Origin: Methanobacteriota archaeon
Lineage (GTDB): Archaea; Methanobacteriota; Methanobacteria; Methanobacteriales; Methanobacteriaceae
Reading direction: 5' to 3'
Assembly (NCBI GenBank): GCA_023440975.1
Contig: JAEZRD010000098.1
Location: 1-30,269, forward strand
Length of the DNA stretch: 30,269 bases
Position 1 is the first letter of the stretch. Each line of letters starts with the position of its first letter. Positions 24,234 through 30,269 of the stretch are shown here, piece after piece. A program made the position numbers and the translations under genes. Under the pieces are notes generated by a model. The model saw only the letters and a list, made by a program, of their open reading frames with translations, was not told the DNA's origin and did no database searches.

Positions 24234-25334
24234 TTGAAAACAACAGTTAGTGTAATTAAAGCAGATATTGGTAGTGTCTCAGGACACTGTGTAGCTCACC
24301 CAGCATTAATAGATAAATGTGAAGAAGTCTTAACTGATGCTATGGAAAGTTCTATTATAGAAGACTTTTATATAACCCGTTGTGGGGACGATATAGATCT
24401 TATCATGACTCACAAAAACGGAGAATTAAACGAAGAAGTACATAAAACAGCATATGATGCTTTTATGCAAGCAACTGAAATTGCAAGAGAATTAAAATTA
24501 TATGGTGCAGGTCAAGATTTATTATCTGATACTTTCTCTGGAAACATCAAAGGAATGGGACCTGGAGTAGCAGAAATGGAATTTAAAGAAAGACCAAGTG
24601 ATCCTGTAATTGTATTCTGTATGGATAAAACTGAACCAGGTGCATTTAACTTACCAATTTACAAAATGTTCGCAGATCCATTCAACACAGCAGGATTAGT
24701 CATTGACCCTAGCTTACATGATGGATTCAAATTTGAAGTATATGATGTAATGGAACATAAAAAAGTAATCCTTGATTGTCCTGAAGAAATGTATGATTTA
24801 CTCGCATTAATTGGATCAACTGGAAGATATGTAATAAAAAGAGTTTGGAAGAAAAATGGGGAAATTGCAGCTGCAATAAGTACTGAAAGATTAAACCTTA
24901 TGGCTGGAGAATATGTTGGAAAAGATGACCCAGCAGCAATAGTAAGAGCACAATCTGGATTCCCAGCTAATGGGGAAGTAGCAGAACCATTTGCATTCCC
25001 ACACATGGTAAGTGGATGGATGAGAGGTTCTCATAACGGACCTATAATGCCTGTAAGTCAAGAAAATGCAAATCCAATTAGATTCGATGGACCTCCACGG
25101 ATAATTGGTTTAGGTTTCCAAGTAGCTGATGCTCAATTAATAGGTCCTGTTGACTTATTTGATGATCCAGCATTTGATGAAGCTAGAAAACAATCTTCAC
25201 AGGTTGCAAATTACATTAGAAGACATGGTCCTTTTGAACCACATCGATTACCTAGTGAAGAAATGGAATATACTTCATTACCTGGTGTAATGGAAAAATT
25301 AGAACCAAGATTTACAGACATGGATGATGAATAA
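24234..25334 (+). CDS. fbp: fructose-1,6-bisphosphate aldolase/phosphatase (bifunctional, archaeal)
   Basis: Condenses dihydroxyacetone phosphate and glyceraldehyde 3-phosphate and removes the C1 phosphate, giving fructose 6-phosphate; it makes gluconeogenesis one-directional. 366 residues with the start KTTVSVIKADIGSVSGH. Visible: the catalytic pair Tyr227 and Lys230 in EYVGKDDP, Tyr346 in MEYTSLP (Sulfolobus Tyr229, Lys232, Tyr348), metal-ligand segments TRCGDDIDLIMTH, DPFNTAGLVIDP and RFDGPPR, and GWMRGSHNGP. The frame extends to GTG 24225, but that codon is part of GAGGTGAC, the ribosome site for TTG 24234, and the family starts at this position. Codon use is biased to A/C endings, suggesting high expression. 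It is a single gene with its own terminator. Confidence 0.96.
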   Translation: MKTTVSVIKADIGSVSGHCVAHPALIDKCEEVLTDAMESSIIEDFYITRCGDDIDLIMTHKNGELNEEVHKTAYDAFMQATEIARELKLYGAGQDLLSDTFSGNIKGMGPGVAEMEFKERPSDPVIVFCMDKTEPGAFNLPIYKMFADPFNTAGLVIDPSLHDGFKFEVYDVMEHKKVILDCPEEMYDLLALIGSTGRYVIKRVWKKNGEIAAAISTERLNLMAGEYVGKDDPAAIVRAQSGFPANGEVAEPFAFPHMVSGWMRGSHNGPIMPVSQENANPIRFDGPPRIIGLGFQVADAQLIGPVDLFDDPAFDEARKQSSQVANYIRRHGPFEPHRLPSEEMEYTSLPGVMEKLEPRFTDMDDE

Positions 25335-25369
25335 ATTTTTTTCATCCATAAATTTTTATTTTTTTTAAT
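25320..25369 (+). terminator. hairpin terminator overlapping the fbp stop codon
   Basis: ATGGATGA (25320-25327) pairs with TCATCCAT (25342-25349), followed by AAATTTTTATTTTTTTT. The left arm is the last coding part of the gene. Confidence 0.65.
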
Positions 25370-25419
25370 ATTTTAAAAAGAACTATTTTTAATAAATTTT
25401 TTAAAAAGGGGAATTTTTT

Positions 25420-26172
25420 ATTAATATACTAATTATTAATGGAAGCCCTAGAAAAGGAAATACTTGGGCTGTAGTAAAAGAAGTAAAATCAGACATTTCA
25501 ACTATAGATTCAAATATAAAATTTGAAGAAATACATTTAAAAGACCAGGATATTCCATTTTGTAATGGATGTTTTTTATGCATTCAAAAAGGAGAGGAAT
25601 ATTGTCCACATTACAACTCATTTAAAGATATTGTGAATAAGATTAAATCTTGTGATAGTTTAATCATTACTAGTCCTGTTTACGCATTAAATGTTACAGC
25701 ATTGATGAAAAACTTTATAGATCATTCAGCTTATTTTTATCATAGACCCTACTTTTTTAATAAAAAAGCATTAATCCTTGTAACAACTGCGGGTTCTGGT
25801 CATAAAAGAGTAGCTAATTATTTAAGTGAAACTTTACGTAATTGGGGTTTTAATAAAACTTATAAAATACACATGCCAGTTCATGCACGAATTTTAAAAG
25901 AAAAAGATAAGGATAAAATAAATAAGATTTCTTCTGAATGGTTTAAGGATATACAATCTGATAAAATTCATAACCCTAGTTTTAAAGCGGTATTCTATTA
26001 TAATTTATGGAAAAAAATGTCAACTTCAAGTAATCCATTACCTAAAGATTATGAATATTGGACAATAAATAAATATGATAAATATTATTTTGCTCCTAAT
26101 GTTCCATTAAATCCTTTAAAAAAAGTTTTTGGAATGTTAATTAGTGGATTTTTTGGTAAAATTTTTAAATAA
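25420..26172 (+). CDS. iron-sulfur flavoprotein (Isf-like, NADPH-dependent FMN reductase fold), apparent ATT start
   Basis: A flavodoxin-fold protein that binds FMN and, by its cysteine motif, a [4Fe-4S] cluster; relatives pass electrons and reduce O2 or peroxide in methanogens. The protein reads (M)NILIINGSPRKGN at the N-terminus, the family FMN-binding loop, then CNGCFLC plus Cys62 (Cys48, 51, 54, 62), the compact cysteine motif of Isf, then TSPVYALNVTALMKNFIDH and TTAGSG. An in-frame stop lies at 25402-25404. No ATG, GTG or TTG occurs between that stop and GTG 25633, which would delete both motifs. The only sensible start is ATT 25420, 7 bases after AAGGGGA. 250 residues. It ends one base from the convergent DUF357 gene. 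Confidence 0.82.
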   Translation: MNILIINGSPRKGNTWAVVKEVKSDISTIDSNIKFEEIHLKDQDIPFCNGCFLCIQKGEEYCPHYNSFKDIVNKIKSCDSLIITSPVYALNVTALMKNFIDHSAYFYHRPYFFNKKALILVTTAGSGHKRVANYLSETLRNWGFNKTYKIHMPVHARILKEKDKDKINKISSEWFKDIQSDKIHNPSFKAVFYYNLWKKMSTSSNPLPKDYEYWTINKYDKYYFAPNVPLNPLKKVFGMLISGFFGKIFK

Positions 26173-26173
26173 A

Positions 26174-26407
26174 TTAAATTAAATCATGGACCATTCTTAT
26201 AGCATCTAATAAGCCGTGACTGTATTCAATACATCCAAATGAGGTTCTCATATCTTCTTTTTCTAAATAATATTTTGAATCATTTTTATAATCAACAGCT
26301 CTTTCAATTACTTCTTGTTCTTTCTCAGTAACTTTTATTGTTTGCACTTGTTTTAAACTATCTTCTAATTTTTGAATATCGATAGTTATTTTTTCTTTAG
26401 TTTCCAT
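26174..26407 (-). CDS. DUF357-domain protein
   Basis: 77 residues, a small helical protein of the archaeal DUF357 family, function unknown. The signature is seen in YKNDSKYYLEKEDMRTSFGCIEYSHGLLDAIR (about 40-71), corresponding to Y.DS.yfle.gd...AFg.IeYAhGlLDAlR. The start ATG at 26407 lies 2 bases after the stop of the CDP-alcohol transferase gene, with GGGGAATC inside the end of that gene as ribosome site, so the two genes are one operon. Converges with the flavoprotein gene with a one-base gap and no terminator between. Confidence 0.85.
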   Translation of the reverse strand: METKEKITIDIQKLEDSLKQVQTIKVTEKEQEVIERAVDYKNDSKYYLEKEDMRTSFGCIEYSHGLLDAIRMVHDLI

Positions 26408-26409
26408 TA

Positions 26410-26994
26410 TTATTGATTCCCCTTTTGTTTTAATTGGTTGTAAACATGGTAAACTCTTTGTCCCACGGTGAAGTAAGATAAAATCATCAGTATTATTAAA
26501 AAATATGTGAAAATTATTGGACTAGCATATATGGCACTTATTACAGCACCTGCCATTAATATTATTAATCTAACAGCTCTTTCAGCTATTCCTACATTAC
26601 ATTCAATTCCTTGTGATTCTGCTCTAGCTTTAACATAACTTACAGTTATTGCTGAATGTATAAGTAGTATTCCAAGTAACCAATTACAATATCCGCCAAA
26701 TATAATACCTATTATTAATATTGCATCTGAAAATCTATCCATAGTAGAATCAAAAAATGCTCCAAACTTTGAGGTTCTGTTATGATATCTTGCAACGGCC
26801 CCATCAGCAACATCTAAAAATCCACTAAGAAGTATAAATATTGTTGCAGCAATTAATTGGTGGGTACTAAAGCAGTAAGCAGCAATTAATGCTATAAATG
26901 GAGATATAGCAGTTAAAAGATTTGGATTAATGTTTAATCTTTTTGCAATAGGTTCTAATATTTTTGTAAGTAATGGTCTTAAATTTTCGAGCAT
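26410..26994 (-). CDS. CDP-alcohol phosphatidyltransferase, probably archaetidylinositol phosphate synthase
   Basis: A membrane enzyme that replaces CMP of CDP-archaeol with an alcohol phosphate. 194 residues with about five to six membrane segments. The family motif is complete: Asp61, Asp64-Gly65, Ala68-Arg69, Gly78, Asp82, Asp86 in DVADGAVARYHNRTSKFGAFFDS and MDR. The closest functional precedent by length and motif in Methanobacteriales is the enzyme forming archaetidylinositol phosphate from inositol 1-phosphate; phosphatidylserine-type or glycerol-type relatives cannot be excluded. It precedes the DUF357 gene and is divergent from the Sua5-like gene over a 107-base gap. Confidence 0.8.
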   Translation of the reverse strand: MLENLRPLLTKILEPIAKRLNINPNLLTAISPFIALIAAYCFSTHQLIAATIFILLSGFLDVADGAVARYHNRTSKFGAFFDSTMDRFSDAILIIGIIFGGYCNWLLGILLIHSAITVSYVKARAESQGIECNVGIAERAVRLIILMAGAVISAIYASPIIFTYFLIILMILSYFTVGQRVYHVYNQLKQKGNQ

Positions 26995-27101
26995 AATATT
27001 TTATTATATGAGTTAACTAATATATATCTTAGTGGAAAATTATTAAATCTATTTTATCTGAGGTAGAAATAATAAATTTTTAATTTTATGGTTAGATTTT
27101 T

Positions 27102-27692
27102 ATGGAAGTATTTAAAATAAACCCTAATAATCCCGATATGGATTTAATTAATGAGGCAATAAACATTTTATCTTTAGGTGGTGTTGTATTATATCCTACA
27201 GATACAGTTTATGGTTTAGGGGCTAATATTTTTGATAAATATGCTGTTAAACGTATTTACAACATCAAAAAAAGATCACCTATTAAACCTATATCTATTT
27301 GTGTTTCAAATATTGAGGGGGCATCTGTTGTTGCTAATTTAACAGAAAAACAATATGATATATTAGTAGAATGGCTTCCTGGACCTTTTACTTTTATATT
27401 AAATAAAAAACCGGTTGTTCCTGATTATATAACTCCTAAAACTTACACTGTAGGTGTTAGGATTCCTGATTCAAAAATATCTCGTATGTTAAGTTGTAAT
27501 TTTCCGATTACTACAACAAGTGCTAACTTATCAAATCTTGAAACATTGAATAATCCTAAAGATATTTTGAATCAGTTAAATGAGGATGTAGATTTAGTTA
27601 TTGATGTTGGAACTTTGGAAAAAAAGAAGCCTTCAACTATTGTGGATTTAACTAAAATTAATCCTGTAGTTATTCGAGACAGAAATCCATAA
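27102..27692 (+). CDS. Sua5/YrdC/YciO family: L-threonylcarbamoyladenylate synthase
   Basis: Makes threonylcarbamoyl-AMP from threonine, bicarbonate and ATP, for the t6A37 modification of ANN-reading tRNAs by the KEOPS complex. 196 residues, so a YrdC-type single domain without the Sua5 C-terminal domain. Core seen: GGVVLYPTDTVYGLGAN (about 27-43), IKKRSPIKPISICV (nucleotide-binding KR...K segment), LPGPFTFIL, VGVRIPD and TTTSANLS. It is followed after 81 bases by radB on the same strand; a shared role is not obvious. Confidence 0.92.
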   Translation: MEVFKINPNNPDMDLINEAINILSLGGVVLYPTDTVYGLGANIFDKYAVKRIYNIKKRSPIKPISICVSNIEGASVVANLTEKQYDILVEWLPGPFTFILNKKPVVPDYITPKTYTVGVRIPDSKISRMLSCNFPITTTSANLSNLETLNNPKDILNQLNEDVDLVIDVGTLEKKKPSTIVDLTKINPVVIRDRNP

Positions 27693-27773
27693 AAAACTAC
27701 AATAGTAACTAAATAATATTTCTAATATAATAATATTATATATAATAAAAAAAATTTTAAAAAGTGAATTCTT

Positions 27774-28478
27774 ATGAAAGTATTATCAAATCTTCAAACT
27801 AATAATAAAATTCCAACTAATTCTCCTTTAGATTTAATTTTAGATGGAGGAGTTGAAAGAAGGAGTATAACTCAATTTTATGGTCCTCCTGGTTCTGGTA
27901 AAACTAATATGGTTATTAACACGGCAGTTGGAGTTGCTCGAAAAGGGAAGAAAGTTGCTTATGTTGATACTGAAGGAGGAGTATCTGTAGATCGTATAAA
28001 ACAATTATCTGGAGATGATTTTCCTAAAGTGGCAGGTAATATTGTAGTTTTTGAACCAAATACTTTTGAAGAACAAGAAGATGATTTAAAAATAATAGAA
28101 TCTTGGATTTCCTCAAACAAGGAAGATGTTGATTTGCTTATTATTGACTCTGCAGTTGCATTATACCGTTTAATTGAAATAAAAAATTTCAAATCAAATA
28201 AAGATTTAGGTAGACAAATGGCACAATTATCTAGGATATCTCGTAAATTTGATGTTGCAATTGTAGTTACCAATCAAATTTACGCATCATTTGATGATGA
28301 AGATTCTGATAGTGTTAAACCGGTTGGAGGTACAATTCTTCAATATTGGAGTAAAGCTATAGTTGAATTAGAAAAATCACCAATTATTGGTAAACGTGTA
28401 GCAATTTTAAAACGAAGTAAAACTGCAAGTGAAGGGGAAACCATAGAATTTAAAATCACAGATAAGGGGATTGAATAA
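27774..28478 (+). CDS. radB: DNA repair and recombination protein RadB
   Basis: RecA-family paralogue of RadA in euryarchaea, acting as a recombination mediator. 234 residues, much shorter than RadA because it lacks the N-terminal helix-hairpin-helix domain. Walker A GPPGSGKT (37-44), Walker B region VDLLIIDSAV (about 119-128), and a C-terminal KPVGGTILQYWSKAIVELEK segment are typical. ATG 27774 lies in an AT-rich leader with a weak ribosome site (AGTGAATT). The gene stands between the Sua5-like gene and an aminotransferase gene. Confidence 0.93.
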   Translation: MKVLSNLQTNNKIPTNSPLDLILDGGVERRSITQFYGPPGSGKTNMVINTAVGVARKGKKVAYVDTEGGVSVDRIKQLSGDDFPKVAGNIVVFEPNTFEEQEDDLKIIESWISSNKEDVDLLIIDSAVALYRLIEIKNFKSNKDLGRQMAQLSRISRKFDVAIVVTNQIYASFDDEDSDSVKPVGGTILQYWSKAIVELEKSPIIGKRVAILKRSKTASEGETIEFKITDKGIE

Positions 28479-28588
28479 TCAATTTCAGATATGTACAAAA
28501 TTTTATTAATAAGTTAAAAGAAAATTTCTATTGATACTTTTTTAATGAAAAAAATTTAAAATTTTTTAAATATAACTTAGTGATATTT

Positions 28589-29740
28589 ATGATTCCAAAA
28601 AAAGAACATGGAAAAGAGTTAAGGGTTGCTCCAGAAGGATTTAAAACAGCTAATGATTTTTTTGAAGACCTTTTTCTTGATAAAAATTTAATATGGATGG
28701 GTCAAAACACTAATCATTTGCATGATGAAAATTTTATAAGAGATGCAATGATTAAAGCTGTTGAAAGTAAAGATTATTGTAAATATCCTCCACCTGAAGG
28801 TCTTAATGAATTAAAAGATTTAGTTCTTGAAGACTTAGGTCTTGAAGACATGGATTTAGTTATTACAGCTGGTGCTACAACAGCACTTTATTATTGTATG
28901 AGTGATTTATTAACTGAAGAGGAGAATGCAATATCTCCAGATCCAGGTTATCTTATCATTGATAATTTTGCAAGTCGTTTTGCTAAAGAAGTTAAATCTG
29001 TACCTATTTATAATGAAGAATGTGGTTATAAATTAACACCTGATTTAGTAAGAGAAAATATTGATGAGAATACAGGACTTATTATTTTGATAGATCCTTT
29101 AAATCCTATTGGTGGCGCTTATACTGAAGAAGAGATAAAAGAATTTGCTGAAATAGCTAAAGAGAATGATTTATTTTTATTACATGATATAACTTATCGT
29201 GATTTTGCACAAAATCATTATCTTGCAGCTAATTATGCTCCTGATAATACTATAACTGTTTATAGTTTTTCAAAAATCTTTGGGATGGCAGGTGTGAGAG
29301 TTGGTGCTTTAATTTCAACCAATGAAGTTATGAATTCTATTAGACAAGTTTTAATTGATGATTTAGGTACTAATGTTGTTGCACAGTATGGTGCAATTGC
29401 TGCACTTAAATCTAAGCCAGAGTGGATTGATTATGTTAAAGATACTACTTTTAATAATCAAAAAATTATTAAGGAAGCTGTTGATAAATGTGATGGTTGT
29501 TTTATATTGCGTTATCCTTCTGATGGTAATATGATGGCTATTGATTTGTCTGGAGCAGGTATTAATCCTAAAGTAATGTCTAAATATTTATTAGAACGTA
29601 ATGTTTTTACTCGTGAGGGAGAGTATACTAGTAAAAGATTTGGGGATAAATATTTGCGTGTTAGTTATTCTGTACCTCCAGAGGATGTTAAAGTTTTTGC
29701 TCGTGAATTTGTGGATGCAGTAGAAGTTTTACGTAAATAA
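28589..29740 (+). CDS. PLP-dependent class I/II aminotransferase
   Basis: 383 residues with the fold-type I layout. Visible: GATTALYYCM (cofactor phosphate loop, about 95), PDPGYLI, IDPLNPIGGAYT (Asn of the cofactor pocket), HDITYRDF (Asp200 pairs with the pyridine nitrogen), YSFSKIFGMAGVRVG with Lys229 forming the internal aldimine and Arg237, and a C-terminal YLRVSYSVP with the carboxylate-binding arginine. Aspartate, aromatic or related amino acids are possible substrates; the sequence does not tell me which. The frame reaches GTG 28580, but GTGAT at 28580-28584 is the ribosome site of ATG 28589. T-runs after the stop (29741-29760) may end transcription. Confidence 0.88.
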   Translation: MIPKKEHGKELRVAPEGFKTANDFFEDLFLDKNLIWMGQNTNHLHDENFIRDAMIKAVESKDYCKYPPPEGLNELKDLVLEDLGLEDMDLVITAGATTALYYCMSDLLTEEENAISPDPGYLIIDNFASRFAKEVKSVPIYNEECGYKLTPDLVRENIDENTGLIILIDPLNPIGGAYTEEEIKEFAEIAKENDLFLLHDITYRDFAQNHYLAANYAPDNTITVYSFSKIFGMAGVRVGALISTNEVMNSIRQVLIDDLGTNVVAQYGAIAALKSKPEWIDYVKDTTFNNQKIIKEAVDKCDGCFILRYPSDGNMMAIDLSGAGINPKVMSKYLLERNVFTREGEYTSKRFGDKYLRVSYSVPPEDVKVFAREFVDAVEVLRK

Positions 29741-30010
29741 TTTTTCTCTTTTTTTCTATTTTTATTAAAAATATTTTTTTTATTTTGGTTATTTATTGTT
29801 GTTTTTTTGTTGATTTGGGATAATTATTGTACTGTTCGTATAGATAAATATCAATTTTTCCTTGTTAAACAAAATTATTTTTTTCTTACTTATTTTAGTA
29901 ATATTTATCAATTAATTCATTTTTTTTTAGTTAATTTTACTTTTTTGTTCACTTTATTAAGTTTCATTTTAAATTTTATCAAAATTAATTGTTGTATGTA
30001 ATACAAAACT
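29741..30010. other. gene-free AT-rich stretch
   Basis: The 408-base gap before the last gene starts with about 270 bases of T-rich sequence. It holds a 64-codon plus-strand frame (29807-30001) whose product is a low-complexity Phe/Leu/Ile/Asn string with no ribosome site, which I regard as chance. A small palindrome, TTGTAT-GTA-ATACAA (29993-30007), closes the stretch. I see nothing else. Confidence 0.6.
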
Positions 30011-30011
30011 T

Positions 30012-30119
30012 TTTATATATATAATGTACATAATAATACATAATCTGTAAAATCATGATTTATAAAAATAGGTTAAAAACTATTAAAATTAAAATCAATC
30101 ATGATGAGCAGATTTTTTT
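30012..30119 (+). promoter_or_regulatory. promoter and long-stem leader of the second adhesin-like gene
   Basis: TATA box TTTATATATATAA (30012-30024) predicts a start near 30040. Directly there an inverted repeat begins: AATCTG (30042-30047) and ATCATGATT (30052-30060) pair with AATCATGAT (30097-30105) and CAGATT (30109-30114), 15 pairs with a 4/3 internal loop. An inner stem AATAG/CTATT (30067-30084) lies in the loop and seven T (30113-30119) follow. The ribosome site AAAGGAGGCG (30134-30143) is outside the stem. Resembles an attenuator or transcript-stabilising leader. Confidence 0.5.
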
Positions 30120-30148
30120 ACCTAATTAAGCATAAAGGAGGCGAAAAA

Positions 30149-30269
30149 ATGAAAAAGCAGAATAATAAATGGATGTTGATATTTGTTGTCATTACAATGT
30201 CAATTTTATGTCTTATAACCTTAAGTTCTGCATTTGCAGCAGATATTTCTGATTCCTCAAATACTGCTC
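30149..30269 (+). CDS. secreted protein, N-terminus only (probably adhesin-like)
   Basis: Forty codons before the window ends. The start is a classical signal peptide: basic MKKQNNKWM, a long hydrophobic stretch (about 10-28), then SSAFAA with likely cleavage after the second or third alanine, followed by DISDSSNTA. A near-perfect Shine-Dalgarno AAAGGAGG lies 7-8 bases before ATG 30149. The Ser/Asn/Asp-rich beginning resembles the adhesin-like protein at 21963, but no repeat domain is visible yet, so the class is inferred. Confidence 0.7.
   Translation, partial: MKKQNNKWMLIFVVITMSILCLITLSSAFAADISDSSNTA

Noticed and set aside
25633..26172. Flavoprotein starting at GTG 25633
   Set aside because: This start removes the FMN-binding loop and the four-cysteine motif, both clearly encoded in frame upstream.
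29807..30001. 64-codon plus-strand frame with hydrophobic product
   Set aside because: T-rich low-complexity DNA, no ribosome site, product almost only Phe, Leu, Ile and Asn.
1..30269. CRISPR array, insertion sequence or prophage
   Set aside because: No regularly spaced repeats, transposase, integrase or phage gene is visible; the direct repeats found are short and isolated.

Overview
The window is chromosomal DNA from a methanogenic archaeon of the order Methanobacteriales, most likely Methanobrevibacter or a close relative. Evidence: very low G+C (about 30% by eye), archaeal information-processing genes (pelota, TFE, Spt5, archaeal AlaS, RadB, P0/L12 stalk), an archaeal fructose-1,6-bisphosphate aldolase/phosphatase, HypC, an F420-ligase-family protein, MraY- and MurG-like enzymes as expected for pseudomurein, and adhesin-like surface proteins with signal peptides and beta-helix repeats. 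Genus is inferred from gene content, not proven. I see no insertion sequence, phage, integrase or CRISPR array.

Layout. 1-991 (-): 3'-truncated prephenate dehydrogenase, divergent from pelota (1127-2188). 2464-4815 (+): MraY-like membrane transferase and MurG-like glycosyltransferase, a probable lipid-linked cell-wall precursor pair. 4847-6154 (-): dihydrolipoamide-dehydrogenase-like flavoprotein, divergent from hypC (6321). 6678-11242 (-): HTH/ACT regulator, tRNA-Ile(GAU), DUF59 protein, an HD hydrolase translationally overlapping a short ArcS-like protein, TFE, and an F420-ligase-like protein. 11491-17690 (+): a COG1751 protein, then the archaeal core block ftsZ - secE - spt5 - rpl11 - rpl1 - rplP0 - rpl12. 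17880-21766 (+): alaS-thiI. 21963-23957 (+): adhesin-like protein. 24234-25334 (+): FBP aldolase/phosphatase. 25420-26172 (+): iron-sulfur flavoprotein that appears to start at ATT. 26174-26994 (-): DUF357 protein and archaetidylinositol-phosphate-synthase-like enzyme. 27102-29740 (+): Sua5/YrdC, RadB, aminotransferase. 30149-end (+): start of a second secreted or adhesin-like protein.

How it works together. Most genes serve translation, tRNA modification (threonylcarbamoyladenosine, 4-thiouridine, probably archaeosine), transcription and cell envelope building. Start sites often follow GGTGAT/GAGGT-type Shine-Dalgarno sequences, which moves several starts downstream of the longest reading frame. 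Hairpin plus T-run terminators and archaeal TATA boxes divide the ribosomal block into separate units: ftsZ, secE, spt5-rpl11, and rpl1-rplP0-rpl12.

The strongest regulatory signal is inside rpl1. Codons 9-22 form a hairpin with the asymmetric GA/GAGAAA internal loop known from the methanococcal L1 autoregulatory mRNA site, and a second hairpin sits at the rpl1 Shine-Dalgarno sequence. The window is otherwise mainly housekeeping. Other points worth a look are the ATT start, divergent MraY catalytic motifs, a TFE zinc ribbon lacking one cysteine, a short ArcS-like protein coupled to an HD hydrolase, and structured leaders before ftsZ and the second adhesin.
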